Shown piece by piece: positions 1 through 10,839 of a stretch of 64,000 nt of DNA. The translations under genes and the position numbers were made by a program. The DNA lies in contig NZ_AP024887.1 of NCBI RefSeq assembly GCF_024346995.1, positions 1,736,001 to 1,800,000 on the forward strand. The letters are read 5' to 3'. Numbering within the stretch: position 1 is the stretch's first letter; each line of letters opens with the position of its first letter. The stretch is from Vibrio palustris (lineage in GTDB: Bacteria > Pseudomonadota > Gammaproteobacteria > Enterobacterales > Vibrionaceae). The notes under the pieces were generated by a model, which did not search any database, was not told the origin of the DNA, and saw only the letters and a program-made list of their open reading frames with translations.

Positions 1-1743
1 ATGCCCTGTATTCGCTGTAGTGCTTGTGCCGACGCGTGCCCAGCTTCATTATTACCGCAGCAGCTCTTTTGGCATGCGAAAGCGGAAGAATACGAAAAGT
101 GTGAAGAGCTTGATTTAAAAGATTGTATTGAGTGTGGTGCTTGCGCCTATGTCTGTCCAAGCGACATTCCATTAGTTCAATATTACCGCCAAGCGAAAGC
201 AGAAATTCGTGAACGCCGCCTAGAATCAGAAGCCGCTGAACGAGCGAAACAACGCTTTGAAGCGAAAAAAGCACGCATGGAACGTGAGAAAGAAGAACGA
301 GAAAATCGCCACAAAAAAGCAGCTGAACAACGCCGCCAGAAAATGACGGAAACCAGTGGCGGCAATGACGCAGTATCTGCAGCGATTGAGCGCGTAAAAT
401 CACAAAAACAAGCAACACAACAAGACGCAGGGCCAAAACCGGCTGTCGCTGCAGCAATTGCTCGTGCCAAAGCCCAACAAGCTGAAGCAATGAACAAAGA
501 TGCGGAGACCCCTGATAATAGCGAAATGATGAAATTACGTGAAGAACGTAAACGTCAGGCCCGTGAGCGTAAAGCCGCCCAGCAAGCACAAAAAGCGTCC
601 CATTCAGAGCATGAATCTGCGACGAATGACACCGCTTCATCAACGGCGGACACTAATGAAGGCAATGGGAAAAAAGACGCCGTCGCCGCTGCTGTAGCTC
701 GCGCCAAAGCACGTAAGCAGCAGCAAGCTGAGCCATCAAAAGATACAGTAGCTAACGAGACTGAAACCAGCAACGGCAGTGATAAGAAAGATGCCGTCGC
801 CGCTGCGGTTGCTCGCGCTAAGGCACGTAAGCAGCAACAAGCACAACCTGACACCGACGACTCTCAGGCACAGCCAGCGCAAGACGCATCATCGCTAGCG
901 TCGGCGCCGAATACGTCGCCAAGCGCAGATGATGAATCTCAGCCTGACGCTGACCCGAAAAAGGCCGCCGTCGCCGCTGCGATTGCTCGCGCCAAGGCAC
1001 GTAAGCAGCAACAGGCACAATCTGACACCGATGACTCTCAAGCACAGCAAGCGCAAGACGCATCATCGCTAGCACCCGAGCCGAATACGTCGCCCAGCGC
1101 AGATGATGAATCTCAGCCTGACGCTGACCCGAAAAAGGCCGCCGTCGCCGCTGCGATTGCTCGCGCCAAGGCACGTAAGCAGCAACAGGCACAATCTGAC
1201 ACCGATGACTCTCAAGAACAGCAAGCGCAAGACGCATCATCGCTAGCATCGGCGCCGAATACGGCGCCAAGCACGGATGATGAATCTCAGCCTGACGCTG
1301 ACCCGAAAAAGGCCGCCGTCGCCGCTGCGATTGCTCGCGCCAAAGCACGTAAGCAGCAACAGGCACAATCTGACACTGATGACTCTCAGGCAGAGCAAGA
1401 CGCATCATCGCTAGCATCGGCGCCGAATACGTCGCCAAGCACAGATGATGAGCCTCAGCCTGACGCTGACCCGAAAAAGGCCGCCGTCGCCGCTGCGATT
1501 GCTCGTGCCAAAGCACGTAAGCAGCAACAGGCACAATCTGACACTGATGACTCTCAGGCAGAGCCAGAGCAAGACGCATCATCGCTAGCATCGGCGCCGA
1601 ATACGGCGCCAAGCGTAGATGATGAGCCTCAGCCTGACGCTGACCCGAAAAAGGCCGCCGTCGCCGCTGCGATTGCTCGCGCTAAAGCACGTAAAGCCGC
1701 CAATAAACAACGTCCATCTAACAATTCTGAGGAGAATGACTAG
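1..1743 (+). CDS. rsxC: RsxC/RnfC, electron transport complex subunit C (5'-truncated)
   Basis: C-terminal part of the Fe-S subunit of the Rnf/Rsx complex, which couples electron transfer between ferredoxin/flavodoxin and NADH to ion transport. The window edge cuts off the N-terminal NADH/FMN-binding part, so the ATG at base 1 is probably internal. Two 4Fe-4S motifs are visible: [12 protein letters not shown] (visible residues 3-14) and [12 protein letters not shown] (42-53). A charged Lys/Glu helix follows, then an Ala/Lys/Gln-rich tail built from 58-residue tandem repeats, each opening with a [20 protein letters not shown] block. This tail is much longer than the catalytic core needs. The TAG stop shares its last base with the GTG start of rsxD, so the two are translationally coupled. 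Confidence 0.96.
   Translation: MPCIRCSACADACPASLLPQQLFWHAKAEEYEKCEELDLKDCIECGACAYVCPSDIPLVQYYRQAKAEIRERRLESEAAERAKQRFEAKKARMEREKEERENRHKKAAEQRRQKMTETSGGNDAVSAAIERVKSQKQATQQDAGPKPAVAAAIARAKAQQAEAMNKDAETPDNSEMMKLREERKRQARERKAAQQAQKASHSEHESATNDTASSTADTNEGNGKKDAVAAAVARAKARKQQQAEPSKDTVANETETSNGSDKKDAVAAAVARAKARKQQQAQPDTDDSQAQPAQDASSLASAPNTSPSADDESQPDADPKKAAVAAAIARAKARKQQQAQSDTDDSQAQQAQDASSLAPEPNTSPSADDESQPDADPKKAAVAAAIARAKARKQQQAQSDTDDSQEQQAQDASSLASAPNTAPSTDDESQPDADPKKAAVAAAIARAKARKQQQAQSDTDDSQAEQDASSLASAPNTSPSTDDEPQPDADPKKAAVAAAIARAKARKQQQAQSDTDDSQAEPEQDASSLASAPNTAPSVDDEPQPDADPKKAAVAAAIARAKARKAANKQRPSNNSEEND
784..1695 (+). repeat. 174-bp tandem repeat in rsxC
   Basis: In-frame tandem repeat coding for the tail of RsxC. 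Units begin with the codons for KK(A/D)AVAAA at 784, 958, 1132, 1306, 1474 and 1648. The spacings are 174, 174, 174, 168 and 174 bases, and the last unit is partial. Each unit is a basic Ala/Arg/Lys helix followed by an acidic Asp/Ser/Gln-rich linker. Two shorter, more diverged copies lie upstream (about 430-780). Near-identity at DNA level suggests recent duplication. Confidence 0.93.
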
Positions 1744-2789
1744 TGGCCTTTTTTATAGCAAGTTCACCGCATACCCATGTGAAGCGGAGCACTGCTGACA
1801 TTATGAAATGGGTAGCGGTATGCGCCATTCCAGGCCTGATTGCCCAACTCTACTATTTTGGCTGGGGCACTTTAATACAGTTACTCTTTGCGATCGTAGT
1901 GGCATTAAGCTGCGAAGCTATTGTCATGAAATGCCGTAAACGCCCAATCAGCACAGCACTGCGTGATAACAGTGCACTGGTCACAGCTTGGCTACTCGCG
2001 ATTTCCATCCCGCCATTATCTCCGTGGTGGCTATTGGTCATTGGCCTCATATTTGCCATTGTGATCAGTAAACAACTCTATGGCGGCTTAGGACAAAACC
2101 CGTTTAATCCCGCTATGGTGGGGTACGTCGTTTTGCTTATTTCGTTTCCCGTACAAATGACCAGTTGGATTCCACCATCGCAGTTTGCCCCGCAAGCGAT
2201 TTCTTTGAGTGATTCGATCTCGTTAATTTTTACCGGGTTTAGTATCGATGGTTATTCACTGCAACAGCTTCGCACTGGCTTAGATGGAGTCAGTATGGCG
2301 ACGCCATTAGATACGATTAAAACATCAGTGCGTGCCGGAGAATCATTAAATGAGATTATGCAAAAACCACAATTCGGTTTGCTTGCTGGCGTGGGGTGGC
2401 AATGGGTCAACCTTGCTTACTTGGCTGGCGGTTTAGCGCTAATACGTATGCGAATTATTAACTGGCATATCCCAGTGGCTTTCATTGCAGGATTATTGAT
2501 CACCAGTTCGGTGATTACTTTGTTGATTCCAGGAACGACCCCTAGCCCATTAATACACTTATTCTCTGGTGCAACGATGTTAGGGGCATTCTTTATCGCA
2601 ACGGATCCCGTATCCGCCTCAACCACAGATAAAGGGCGGCTCGTATATGGAGCATTCATCGGGAGTCTTATCGTCATTATACGTAGCTGGGGCGGTTATC
2701 CCGATGGGGTCGCCTTTGCGGTGATTCTAGCCAATATGTGCGTCCCTATGATTGATTACTACACCAAACCTAGAACTTATGGTCATTAA
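1743..2789 (+). CDS. rsxD: RsxD/RnfD, electron transport complex subunit D
   Basis: Integral-membrane subunit of the Rnf/Rsx complex and homologue of NqrB. It is 348 aa with about nine hydrophobic segments. Thr187, in the stretch [11 protein letters not shown], sits at the position known in Vibrio RnfD to carry covalently bound FMN. A second conserved block, [18 protein letters not shown], lies near residue 280. The start is GTG and overlaps the rsxC stop by one base (TAGTG). It is followed after eight bases by rsxG, in one operon C-D-G-E. Confidence 0.96.
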   Translation: MAFFIASSPHTHVKRSTADIMKWVAVCAIPGLIAQLYYFGWGTLIQLLFAIVVALSCEAIVMKCRKRPISTALRDNSALVTAWLLAISIPPLSPWWLLVIGLIFAIVISKQLYGGLGQNPFNPAMVGYVVLLISFPVQMTSWIPPSQFAPQAISLSDSISLIFTGFSIDGYSLQQLRTGLDGVSMATPLDTIKTSVRAGESLNEIMQKPQFGLLAGVGWQWVNLAYLAGGLALIRMRIINWHIPVAFIAGLLITSSVITLLIPGTTPSPLIHLFSGATMLGAFFIATDPVSASTTDKGRLVYGAFIGSLIVIIRSWGGYPDGVAFAVILANMCVPMIDYYTKPRTYGH

Positions 2790-2797
2790 GGAAACGT

Positions 2798-3427
2798 ATG
2801 CTCAATGCTATTCGTAAAAATGGCACCATTTTGGCCATTTTCGCTTGTGCCTCTACTGGTGTGGTGGCACTGACAAATTATTTAACACAAGATAAAATTC
2901 AAGAGCAAGAACAAGCACAATTGCTCTCGATTTTAAATCAAGTCGTGCCTAAAGCACTACATGATAATGTGTTATCCAACACATGTGCCATGATTCGCGA
3001 CCCGCAATTAGGCACAAATCAAGCGATGCCCGCTTACTTTGGTACTAAAAATGGTGATTATTCAGCGATAGCGATTGAAGCGATCGCTCCCGATGGATAT
3101 AACGGAGCAATCAAAATCATTGTCGGTATCAATAAACAGGGTGTGATTACGGGCACTCGCGTGCTATCACAAAATGAAACGCCGGGTCTGGGCGATAAAA
3201 TCGATATACGAGTCTCGGACTGGATTTTAGGTTTCACTGGTAAAACAGTGACCAAGAAAAATTACGATACGTGGAAAGTCCGTAAAGATGGCGGACAATT
3301 CGATCAATTTACAGGGGCAACGATTACGCCACGCGCCGTCGTAAAAGCGGTACGTAATACAGCACTGTTTGTCGAAAAAAACCACGCTAAACTGTTCGCC
3401 CAAGCTCACCAATGTGAGGTAGATTAA
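2798..3427 (+). CDS. rsxG: RsxG/RnfG, electron transport complex subunit G
   Basis: Single-span membrane subunit with a periplasmic FMN domain (209 aa). An N-terminal membrane helix covers about residues 9-27. The flavinylation motif TGATIT places the FMN-bearing threonine at residue 175, the same residue as in characterised Vibrio RnfG. Covalent attachment would need an ApbE-type flavin transferase, which is not in this window. An AAGGAAAC ribosome binding site lies just before the ATG. One base separates its stop from rsxE. Confidence 0.96.
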   Translation: MLNAIRKNGTILAIFACASTGVVALTNYLTQDKIQEQEQAQLLSILNQVVPKALHDNVLSNTCAMIRDPQLGTNQAMPAYFGTKNGDYSAIAIEAIAPDGYNGAIKIIVGINKQGVITGTRVLSQNETPGLGDKIDIRVSDWILGFTGKTVTKKNYDTWKVRKDGGQFDQFTGATITPRAVVKAVRNTALFVEKNHAKLFAQAHQCEVD

Positions 3428-3428
3428 T

Positions 3429-4124
3429 ATGGACATGAACAAAAAACTCTTAAAAGATGGTATGTGGGATAATAACCCTGCGCTCGTACAGTTATTGGGC
3501 TTATGCCCGCTACTTGCGGTTTCCTCTACGGTGACCAATGCGTTAGGGTTAGGCATTGCGACATTGCTCGTATTAGTCGGTTCCAATGTCATCGTCTCTT
3601 TAGTGCGTGATCATGTCCCAAAAGAAGTGCGTATTCCCGTATTTGTCATGATCATCGCGTCATTGGTAACGTGTGTACAATTACTCATGAATGCCTATGC
3701 CTACGGCCTCTATTTATCCTTAGGTATTTTTATCCCGCTCATCGTGACGAACTGCATTATCATTGGACGCGCTGAAGCCTTTGCATCCAAAAATGATGTA
3801 ATACCATCTGCATTAGATGGTTTATGGATGGGGTTAGGTATGACAGCAGTACTCGTAGTATTAGGGACTTTGCGTGAAATTTTAGGTAATGGCACCCTGT
3901 TTGATGGCGCCGATTTACTCCTCGGTGATTGGGCAACATCACTGCGTATTGAACTGTTTCATTTTGATAATAAGTTTTTGCTGGCGTTACTACCACCTGG
4001 CGCGTTTTTCGGCGTTGGCTTATTAATCGCTCTTAAAAATGTGATTGATAAACGTATTGCTGATCGCCAGCCACAGCAAGCGAAACCAGAGATTGAACGG
4101 GCTCGTGTGACTAACGCTGGATAG
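3429..4124 (+). CDS. rsxE: RsxE/RnfE, electron transport complex subunit E
   Basis: Membrane subunit of the Rnf complex (231 aa, about six transmembrane segments), homologous to NqrD. Typical family signatures are [20 protein letters not shown] at the N terminus and the polar membrane block [15 protein letters not shown] at about residues 108-122. It is the last rsx gene before a strong terminator at 4156, so the operon ends here and nth starts a separate unit. Confidence 0.96.
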   Translation: MDMNKKLLKDGMWDNNPALVQLLGLCPLLAVSSTVTNALGLGIATLLVLVGSNVIVSLVRDHVPKEVRIPVFVMIIASLVTCVQLLMNAYAYGLYLSLGIFIPLIVTNCIIIGRAEAFASKNDVIPSALDGLWMGLGMTAVLVVLGTLREILGNGTLFDGADLLLGDWATSLRIELFHFDNKFLLALLPPGAFFGVGLLIALKNVIDKRIADRQPQQAKPEIERARVTNAG

Positions 4125-4155
4125 CGTTCACATCACCTCATATAAGCATAACGAT

Positions 4156-4188
4156 AGCCTCATTAGTACTGAGTAATGAGGCTGTTTT
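4156..4188 (+). terminator. Rho-independent terminator after rsxE
   Basis: Perfect 10-bp stem (AGCCTCATTA, 4156-4165, with TAATGAGGCT, 4174-4183) around an 8-base loop, followed by GTTTTA. It separates the rsx operon from nth, although only 16 bases remain before the nth ATG at 4205, so nth may also be reached by read-through. Confidence 0.85.
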
Positions 4189-4204
4189 ACTGAAAGCCAC
4201 TATC

Positions 4205-4846
4205 ATGAATAATATAAAACGCCGTGAAATTCTCGAAAGACTTCGAGAGAATAACCCACACCCGCAAACAGAGTTGAACTGGCAGTCCCCTTTCGAGTTA
4301 TTAATCGCTGTGTTATTGTCAGCACAAGCGACTGATGTCAGCGTCAATAAAGCAACAGCCAAGTTGTACCCTGTCGCTAATACACCTGAAACCATTTTGG
4401 CATTAGGTGTCGATGGCGTTAAAGAGTATATAAAAACCATTGGCTTATTTAACTCAAAAGCAGAGAATGTCATTAAGACATGTCAACGCTTGGTGAGTCT
4501 ACATGGTGGTGAAATCCCCCAAGATCGCGCAGCGCTTGAAGCACTACCAGGAGTCGGGCGTAAAACGGCAAATGTGGTATTAAATACCGCCTTTGGCTGG
4601 CCAACGATTGCCGTTGATACACATATCTACCGAGTTGCCAATCGCACCAAATTAGCGATGGGCAAAACGGTCGATGATGTAGAGCAAAAATTATTAAAAG
4701 TCGTTCCTAAAGAATTTAAAGTGGACGTCCATCATTGGTTAATCCTTCATGGACGCTACACCTGCGTAGCGAGAAAGCCACGCTGTGGAAGCTGTATTAT
4801 CGAAGATCTTTGTGAATACAAAGACAAAATTTATCCGGAAGATTAG
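4205..4846 (+). CDS. nth: Endonuclease III (DNA glycosylase/AP lyase)
   Basis: Base-excision repair enzyme removing oxidised pyrimidines and cleaving AP sites. 213 aa, the usual length. The helix-hairpin-helix motif LPGVGRKTANVVL contains catalytic Lys120, and Asp138 lies in AVDTHIYR. The C-terminal 4Fe-4S cluster ligands follow C-x6-C-x2-C-x5-C starting at Cys187. Position next to rnf is common in gammaproteobacteria. Confidence 0.97.
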   Translation: MNNIKRREILERLRENNPHPQTELNWQSPFELLIAVLLSAQATDVSVNKATAKLYPVANTPETILALGVDGVKEYIKTIGLFNSKAENVIKTCQRLVSLHGGEIPQDRAALEALPGVGRKTANVVLNTAFGWPTIAVDTHIYRVANRTKLAMGKTVDDVEQKLLKVVPKEFKVDVHHWLILHGRYTCVARKPRCGSCIIEDLCEYKDKIYPED

Positions 4847-4855
4847 GAGCACACA

Positions 4856-5272
4856 ATGTCAAACAACCGTATTTTACATACGATGCTACGTGTCGGTAAC
4901 CTTGATACCTCTATCGAGTTCTATACTAAGATCATGGGCATGAAACTGCTACGTCAAAGCGAAAACGCAGAATACAAATACACCTTGGCTTTTGTTGGCT
5001 ACTGTGAAGAATCAGAAGGTGCCGTCATCGAGCTAACGTATAACTGGGGTCAAGAAAGCTACGATCTTGGCGATGGGTATGGTCATATCGCTATTGGTGT
5101 CGATGATATTTATACAACCTGTGACACAATAAAAGCAGCGGGTGGCAGTGTGACTCGCGAGCCAGGCCCAGTCAAAGGCGGCACGACTCAAATCGCATTT
5201 GTACAAGACCCAGATGGCTACAAAATCGAGTTGATTCAAAACTCACAAGCAAGCAAAGGTCTAGAAGGTTAA
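4856..5272 (+). CDS. gloA: Lactoylglutathione lyase (glyoxalase I)
   Basis: Converts the methylglyoxal-glutathione hemithioacetal to S-lactoylglutathione. 138 aa with the two-module glyoxalase fold: [19 protein letters not shown] at the N terminus supplies a metal-ligand histidine (His8), and [10 protein letters not shown] near the C terminus supplies a ligand glutamate. It starts nine bases after nth behind an AGGAG site and is probably co-transcribed with it. A terminator follows at 5302. Confidence 0.97.
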   Translation: MSNNRILHTMLRVGNLDTSIEFYTKIMGMKLLRQSENAEYKYTLAFVGYCEESEGAVIELTYNWGQESYDLGDGYGHIAIGVDDIYTTCDTIKAAGGSVTREPGPVKGGTTQIAFVQDPDGYKIELIQNSQASKGLEG

Positions 5273-5301
5273 TCCTTTCAATTATTGCATGCTGCATTCG
5301 T

Positions 5302-5330
5302 AAAAAGTGGCCATTTGGCCACTTTTTATT
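5302..5330. terminator. Bidirectional terminator between gloA and motY
   Basis: Eleven-base perfect stem AAAAAGTGGCC / GGCCACTTTTT (5302-5312 with 5317-5327) with loop ATTT. The A/T-rich stem ends give a U-run in both directions. It lies between the convergent gloA and motY genes. Confidence 0.9.
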
Positions 5331-5365
5331 TGTCTTGTCTCACACATCATTCCTAGCTAAACACT

Positions 5366-6256
5366 CTAATAATACTTATCCGAACGCCCCAAAGAAATGA
5401 CCACTCGCCTATTTTTGGCTTTACCAATAGGGGAAGAATTATCCGCCACAGGTCGACGTTTCCCATATCCTTGTACTTGGATTCTATCTTGCGGTAACCC
5501 TAACGATTCAAAATATTTACGTAATGACACTGCGCGTTTGTCTGACAAATCTTGACTGACATCGCTTGTCATGGATGAACCGGTGTACGTGGCCACCAAG
5601 ACTAAATCAATATCTTGATTATAACGAATATAGTCCGCAATTTGTTTTAGCCTCTTCTGCGAAGCTTTATTCAGTTCAATACTATTCCCTTGATCATAAT
5701 GTAAAATCGTAAACGAAATATCTTCAAAACTATAAGGCAATAGACTCGAAATACAATGGCTAAACGCCGTATATTTATCTTGAAATAGTACGGAAGATAG
5801 GGCCACAGAAACCGTCTGTCCTGAGTTATGCCAATCTTGGAAATGAAACGTTGGATAATTGCCATGCTCTAACTCACTGAGCATCGACCAAGCGGTTTGC
5901 CCACCTACATAACCATCAAACTGCTGATAAAACTTTAATTGGCTCATTCTCATCGCCGCTTGTCCTGGACGCCAGGCCGGCGGCATAGAAGTCAAACTGA
6001 CAGGTTCCGTCTTCCCCATCGGACGCAGCATTTTGAGTTCAAAATCTAAGTTAATTTTCTTGCTGGCACGCGAAGAAAACACCGCAGTGCCATAATGAGG
6101 TATCGGATGTACCAGACGGCATTCTAGTGGCGTATTTTCTGCCATTGTCCATGTCGACTCTTCTGGTTTGGCCACATAACGCTGCTCAAATGCAAGGGCA
6201 TGACATGACATCATCATAACGAATGCGCCTAGCCCAAACATCACCCTTTTTTTCAT
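5366..6256 (-). CDS. motY: MotY, sodium-driven flagellar T-ring protein
   Basis: Periplasmic component of the polar flagellum T-ring that helps hold the PomA/PomB stator around the basal body. 296 aa with a cleavable signal peptide (about residues 1-22, ending in HALA). The MotY-specific N-terminal domain is followed by a C-terminal OmpA-like peptidoglycan-binding domain (about 165-290) with [13 protein letters not shown] and the NRRVVI ending. It stands alone on the minus strand. No convincing sigma-28 promoter was found upstream. Confidence 0.95.
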   Translation of the reverse strand: MKKRVMFGLGAFVMMMSCHALAFEQRYVAKPEESTWTMAENTPLECRLVHPIPHYGTAVFSSRASKKINLDFELKMLRPMGKTEPVSLTSMPPAWRPGQAAMRMSQLKFYQQFDGYVGGQTAWSMLSELEHGNYPTFHFQDWHNSGQTVSVALSSVLFQDKYTAFSHCISSLLPYSFEDISFTILHYDQGNSIELNKASQKRLKQIADYIRYNQDIDLVLVATYTGSSMTSDVSQDLSDKRAVSLRKYFESLGLPQDRIQVQGYGKRRPVADNSSPIGKAKNRRVVISLGRSDKYY

Positions 6257-6494
6257 AACTGTCTTCTCTTCAGTTTACGGTTCACGAAAGGACAGGGATT
6301 GCCGACCCCGCTGTGGAGCTAGAATCTATGCAATATTCTAGCCATAAAGATTAACTCAATGGGGTTATCAACGACATTGCCCTGCTTGTTGTCCCATCAA
6401 TCCATGGGATTAGGTCCCTTTTCTTGATACAGAAACTCACAACATAATTTATTCATACAAACCGCTGTGTTTGGTTTTTCTTACTCTCAGAATC

Positions 6495-6503
6495 TGTAAT
6501 AAT
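6495..6503 (+). promoter_or_regulatory. Candidate extended -10 promoter for rnt
   Basis: TGTAATAAT matches an extended -10 (TGn then AATAAT) and lies about 30 bases before the ATG chosen for rnt. Any transcript from it would begin downstream of the possible earlier start at 6471, which favours the later start. The -35 is not clear. Confidence 0.4.
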
Positions 6504-6533
6504 ACTGGGCTTGTCATATCTACCAGAGTAAAC

Positions 6534-7208
6534 ATGAACGAAATTGATGAAACATTGACACTAAGAAAGCGCTTTCGTGGCTACTTTCCGGTTGTCATTG
6601 ATGTAGAAACCGCCGGTTTTAACTCACACACTGATGCATTACTAGAAATTTGCGCAGTGACGTTACGCATGGATGAAAACGGTGTCCTTCATCGGGCTTC
6701 TACTCTTCATTTTCATGTTGAACCGTTTGAAGGTGCCAACCTAGAACCAGCGGCGCTGGAATTTACAGGAATTCGTGACCCATATAGCCCTTTACGTGGC
6801 GCTGTTAGCGAAGATTATGCGTTAAAAGAAATCTACAAACTGGTTCGTAAAGAACAAAAAAATGCAGGGTGTAGTCGCGCAATAATGGTGGCACATAATG
6901 CGGCATTTGATCATGGTTTTGTCATGGCAGCGAATGAACGTAGCAAACTAAAACGCGTGCCTTTCCATCCTTTTGCAACCTTCGATACCGCAACATTAAG
7001 TGGCTTAGCTTTTGGGCAAACTGTACTGGCCAAAGCTTGTCGAGTCGCTGGGATGGAGTTTGATAATAATGAAGCCCACTCAGCACTTTATGATACCGAG
7101 CAAACGGCTGAACTATTCTGCCGTATTGTGAATAAATGGAAAGCGTTAGGCGGCTGGCCCATCGCTCCGGTTGATGACGCTCCTTCTAGCGACGTCAATG
7201 AACAATAA
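6534..7208 (+). CDS. rnt: Ribonuclease T
   Basis: 3'-5' exoribonuclease of the DEDD family that trims tRNA and other stable RNA 3' ends. 224 aa from the ATG at 6534. The DEDDh motifs are visible: [10 protein letters not shown] (Exo I), HNAAFDHGF (Exo II) and [13 protein letters not shown] (Exo III). The reading frame is open back to 6471, but the extra 21 residues do not look like the family and would overlap the likely promoter, so [16 protein letters not shown] is taken as the N terminus. Confidence 0.95.
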   Translation: MNEIDETLTLRKRFRGYFPVVIDVETAGFNSHTDALLEICAVTLRMDENGVLHRASTLHFHVEPFEGANLEPAALEFTGIRDPYSPLRGAVSEDYALKEIYKLVRKEQKNAGCSRAIMVAHNAAFDHGFVMAANERSKLKRVPFHPFATFDTATLSGLAFGQTVLAKACRVAGMEFDNNEAHSALYDTEQTAELFCRIVNKWKALGGWPIAPVDDAPSSDVNEQ

Positions 7209-7254
7209 ACCTTTGGCTATTTTTGCCTAGTGAACTAAATAAATTGAGACATTT

Positions 7255-8580
7255 ATGAACCCAGTAATAATTTCTGTTTGTATCATGCTGCTATTAGCGC
7301 TGATACGTGTCAATGTCGTTGTCGCATTAACGTTCAGTGCGATAGTCGGCGGTTTGATGTCTGGTATGAGCATCACCGATACCGTCGCCGCTTTTGAAGG
7401 TGGACTTGGTGGAGGCGCTACAATTGCCCTAAGCTATGCCATGCTTGGGACCTTTGCAGTTGCTATCTCACGCTCTGGTATTACCGATTTACTTGCTCAA
7501 TCTGTTATTAAAAGACTCCATGGTAAAGAACATGGCGCGGCGACAACCGGTCTTAAGTACGGTGTATTGGTCGTATTCTTGCTCATGGCAGTGTCTTCGC
7601 AAAACATTATTCCCGTTCATATTGCTTTCATCCCGATCCTTATTCCCCCTCTTTTAGGCGTGTTAGCTAAACTTAAACTGGATCGCCGCTTAGTGGCGTG
7701 TGTCTTAACCTTCGGTTTAATTACGCCTTATATGGTTCTACCCGTGGGATTTGGCGGCATTTTCCTACACAATATTTTGCTTAAAAACCTCCGCGATAAT
7801 GGCTTAACAGACATTACCGCCTCACAAGTACCGATGGCGATGCTGCTCCCAGGTTTGGGGATGGTTGCTGGTTTACTGATTGCCGTATTTATCAGCTACC
7901 GTAAACCTCGCCATTACCATGAAACAGAGTTTACGCAAACCGAGCCTAAAGTTGTTACCATTAATAAACGCCATATCCTTGTCGCGATTATCGGTATTAT
8001 TGCGGCACTGAGTGTGCAGTTATTAACAGGATCAATGATCATTGGTGCTTTAGCGGGCTTTATGGTCTTTACCTTTGGTGGTGTGATCGCTTGGAAAGAA
8101 ACGCACGATGTATTTAACCAAGGCGTCCATATGATGGCAATGATTGGTTTTATTATGATTGCTGCCGCCGGCTTTGCTGCAGTAATGAAAGATACAGGTG
8201 GCGTTGAAACATTAGTTCAAGCGGTATCGACCAATATAGGCGATAATAAACCACTGGCTGCGTTATTAATGTTAGTGGTTGGCTTATTGGTTACTATGGG
8301 GATCGGATCGTCATTCTCTACTATCCCTATCATCGCCACTATTTATGTGCCATTGGCATTAGCTTTCGGTTTTTCTCCGATGGCCACCATCGCATTGGTA
8401 GGAACGGCTGCAGCATTAGGTGACGCAGGTTCACCAGCATCAGATTCAACCCTAGGTCCAACTTCTGGTCTTAATGCAGATGGTCAACATGAGCACATTT
8501 GGAATACGGTGGTACCAACCTTCTTACACTACAATATTCCATTGATCATCGCTGGCTGGATTGCTGCCATGGTTCTCTAG
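7255..8580 (+). CDS. Na+/H+ antiporter family protein (YuiF/NhaC-like)
   Basis: Polytopic inner-membrane transporter of 441 aa with roughly 11-12 hydrophobic segments. The C-terminal part has the Gly/Ala/Ser-rich ion-transporter signature [20 protein letters not shown]. Family members are annotated as Na+/H+ antiporters, although some relatives (Bacillus YuiF) transport amino acids, so the substrate is uncertain. It lies 46 bases after rnt and before a terminator at 8688, so it could be read with rnt. Confidence 0.8.
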   Translation: MNPVIISVCIMLLLALIRVNVVVALTFSAIVGGLMSGMSITDTVAAFEGGLGGGATIALSYAMLGTFAVAISRSGITDLLAQSVIKRLHGKEHGAATTGLKYGVLVVFLLMAVSSQNIIPVHIAFIPILIPPLLGVLAKLKLDRRLVACVLTFGLITPYMVLPVGFGGIFLHNILLKNLRDNGLTDITASQVPMAMLLPGLGMVAGLLIAVFISYRKPRHYHETEFTQTEPKVVTINKRHILVAIIGIIAALSVQLLTGSMIIGALAGFMVFTFGGVIAWKETHDVFNQGVHMMAMIGFIMIAAAGFAAVMKDTGGVETLVQAVSTNIGDNKPLAALLMLVVGLLVTMGIGSSFSTIPIIATIYVPLALAFGFSPMATIALVGTAAALGDAGSPASDSTLGPTSGLNADGQHEHIWNTVVPTFLHYNIPLIIAGWIAAMVL

Positions 8581-8687
8581 TCGTAGTAATAGTGAGTAGC
8601 GCATTATAGGCGCTACTCATTCACTGCAGACTCGCCTTATACAAAAGCGCCCTTTCTTACTGTGATAATCTGGTATACAACAGATAA

Positions 8688-8718
8688 AAAAAGCAGCATC
8701 TTATGATGCTGCTTTTTT
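8688..8718. terminator. Bidirectional terminator between antiporter gene and purF
   Basis: Nine-bp stem AGCAGCATC / GATGCTGCT (8692-8700 with 8705-8713), loop TTAT, flanked by A-run and T-run on opposite sides, so it can end both convergent transcripts. Confidence 0.92.
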
Positions 8719-8737
8719 CTACATAGTGAGAGCGAGA

Positions 8738-10249
8738 TTACCCCTCGTTATGCATTTCTAAATTGACTAATTCTTGCTGAATATTGCTCTCAAGCTTAGC
8801 GTCATCGTTACGCATTGACTCAAGAAACTCTAGATAGTTTTGGTCAACGTCGCCAGTGACGTATTCACCGTTAAACACAGATGTTTCAAAGCGTTGAATA
8901 TCAGGATTACCTTCACCAACAGCGGCGACTAAATCATCCAATGTTTGAAAAATCAACGCATCTGCGCCGATTTGCTGACAAATGGCATCATTATCACGGC
9001 CGTGTGCAATGAGCTCATTAGCGCTAGGCATATCGATACCATAGACGTTAGGGAAACGAATCTCAGGAGCAGCAGAGACCATGTATACTTTCTTTGCACC
9101 TGAATCACGCGCCATTTCAATGATTTGTTCTGAAGTAGTTCCGCGCACAATCGAATCATCAACCAGTAATACGTTCTTATCTTTAAACTCACTGCGAATG
9201 GCGTTAAGTTTACGACGTACTGATTTCTTACGTTGCTGTTGACCCGGCATGATGAAGGTGCGACCAACATAACGGTTTTTAACAAAACCTTGGCGATATG
9301 GCTTATCAATGGCTTGAGCAATCTGTAGTGCGATATCGCACGATGTTTCTGGGATCGGAATAACCACATCAATATCAAGTTCAGAAAAGTCTTGTTTAAT
9401 CCGTTCACCCAATTTTTTACCCATTTCTACACGAGCACTGTATACCGAAACTTTATCAATAAAAGAATCTGGACGAGCAAAATAAACAAACTCAAAAATA
9501 CATGGGTTTAATACTGGGAAATCAGCACATTGCTTAGTAAACAACTGCCCTTCAAATGTCGCATAAATCGCTTCGCCAGGGGCAACATCGCGTACGAAAT
9601 CAAAGCCAACAGCATCAAGTGCAACCGATTCAGACGCCACCATGTATTCAGTACGACCATCAAGCTCACGTTTACCTAAACACAATGGACGAATGCCATT
9701 GGGATCACGAAAAGCAATCATGCCGTGTCCAATAATCATAGCCACAACGGCGTACGCACCTTTAATAGTACGATGAACATTACTGATAGCACGAAACACA
9801 TCATCTTCGTTAATCATGCCACGGACCGTATCCATCTCATGAGCAAGGACGTTCAACAACACTTCTGAATCAGAGGTGGTATTCACATGACGACGATCTT
9901 TAGCGAACACTCGTTCACGGACTTCTTTCGCATTGGTTAAGTTACCATTATGCGCGAGAGTTATACCAAAAGGTGAGTTAACATAGAAAGGTTGAGCTTC
10001 AGAAGCACTTGAGCTTCCAGCCGTTGGATAACGGACGTGTCCTATACCCACAGTCCCTTGCAAGCGCTGCATGTGTCTTGCTTCAAATACATCCTTGACC
10101 AATCCATTCGCCTTACGCAGACGAAAACGATTGCTTTCTATGGTACAAATACCCGCGGCATCCTGGCCACGATGCTGCAATACCGTTAAGGCGTCATAAA
10201 TAGACTGGTTTACAGGGGTTGTGCCCACGATTCCAACAATACCACACAT
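8738..10249 (-). CDS. purF: Amidophosphoribosyltransferase
   Basis: First committed step of purine synthesis: PRPP plus glutamine to 5-phosphoribosylamine. 503 aa. MCGIVGIVG exposes the N-terminal nucleophile Cys2 of the glutaminase domain after Met removal. The PRTase domain carries the PRPP loop [14 protein letters not shown]. It lies downstream of cvpA (33-base gap) and is expected to share the PurR-controlled promoter in front of cvpA. Confidence 0.98.
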   Translation of the reverse strand: MCGIVGIVGTTPVNQSIYDALTVLQHRGQDAAGICTIESNRFRLRKANGLVKDVFEARHMQRLQGTVGIGHVRYPTAGSSSASEAQPFYVNSPFGITLAHNGNLTNAKEVRERVFAKDRRHVNTTSDSEVLLNVLAHEMDTVRGMINEDDVFRAISNVHRTIKGAYAVVAMIIGHGMIAFRDPNGIRPLCLGKRELDGRTEYMVASESVALDAVGFDFVRDVAPGEAIYATFEGQLFTKQCADFPVLNPCIFEFVYFARPDSFIDKVSVYSARVEMGKKLGERIKQDFSELDIDVVIPIPETSCDIALQIAQAIDKPYRQGFVKNRYVGRTFIMPGQQQRKKSVRRKLNAIRSEFKDKNVLLVDDSIVRGTTSEQIIEMARDSGAKKVYMVSAAPEIRFPNVYGIDMPSANELIAHGRDNDAICQQIGADALIFQTLDDLVAAVGEGNPDIQRFETSVFNGEYVTGDVDQNYLEFLESMRNDDAKLESNIQQELVNLEMHNEG

Positions 10250-10282
10250 GTGCTAATCCTCGATTTGCGACTATATCTAGCG

Positions 10283-10774
10283 CTATTTCGCGCCAGATAG
10301 GAAACTTGATGTTGCCTGTAAGTGCTCAAAAAATGGTGAAATAATATGGCTAAACTGAGGCACTAATTGTGAGTCTTTCCACCAAATTGTTGCTGGTAAT
10401 GCGGTAAACGCATCCAAGAAAAACAATACAGCAGAAACAATTAATACGCCTCTTAGTGCACCAAATACCACACCCAGAACTCGATCTGTCCCAGACAGTC
10501 CTGTTTTTTCCACTAGCTGCGCAATGACATAGTTAACGATGGCTCCAACAATCAATGTCGCGACAAACAATACGGCGATTGCAGCTCCATTACGGAAAAC
10601 TGGGTCTTGAATATTGGTAAAATACACCGCTAACTTGGCGTAATATTGCGAAGCAATAAAAAATGCCCCAAACCAAATAACCAATGACACAGCTTCTCTC
10701 GCAAAGCCTCGTACTAGGCTGATCAACGCAGACAGGCCGATCACACTTAAAATGACGATATCTAACCAATTCAT
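10283..10774 (-). CDS. cvpA: CvpA family inner-membrane protein
   Basis: Small membrane protein (163 aa, four predicted membrane helices) named for its requirement in colicin V production. Its role is linked to envelope homeostasis. The start MNWLDIVILSVIGLSAL matches the family. Ten more residues could be read upstream (MRANLRCKKY) but fall in the leader. It precedes purF, as in enterobacteria, and carries a PurR operator over its promoter. Confidence 0.94.
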   Translation of the reverse strand: MNWLDIVILSVIGLSALISLVRGFAREAVSLVIWFGAFFIASQYYAKLAVYFTNIQDPVFRNGAAIAVLFVATLIVGAIVNYVIAQLVEKTGLSGTDRVLGVVFGALRGVLIVSAVLFFLDAFTALPATIWWKDSQLVPQFSHIISPFFEHLQATSSFLSGAK

Positions 10775-10802
10775 ATATTTTTTACATCTTAAGTTGGCGC
10801 GC

Positions 10803-10830
10803 ATTTTAACAGAAAAATACGCGACGCAAA
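10803..10830 (-). promoter_or_regulatory. Predicted cvpA-purF promoter
   Basis: On the minus strand, TTTGCG (10825-10830) and TAAAAT (10803-10808) are spaced by 16 bases. The -35 lies inside the PurR operator, which fits repression by steric block. Confidence 0.55.
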
Positions 10831-10839
10831 CGTTTTCTT
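10824..10839. promoter_or_regulatory. PurR operator of cvpA-purF
   Basis: ACGCAAACGTTTTCTT matches the established PurR box consensus (ACGCAAACGTTTTCNT) at every defined position. It sits between dedD and cvpA, where the E. coli cvpA-purF operator also lies, and predicts repression by PurR with hypoxanthine or guanine. Confidence 0.92.

Noticed and set aside
818..1612. 264-codon antisense ORF opposite rsxC
   Set aside because: It exists only because the 174-bp repeats lack stops in that frame. Its product is a repeat artefact with no ribosome binding site.
6366..6373. Sigma-28 (FliA) -10 candidate for motY on the minus strand
   Set aside because: Only six of eight bases match, and no TAAA-type -35 is found at the right distance.
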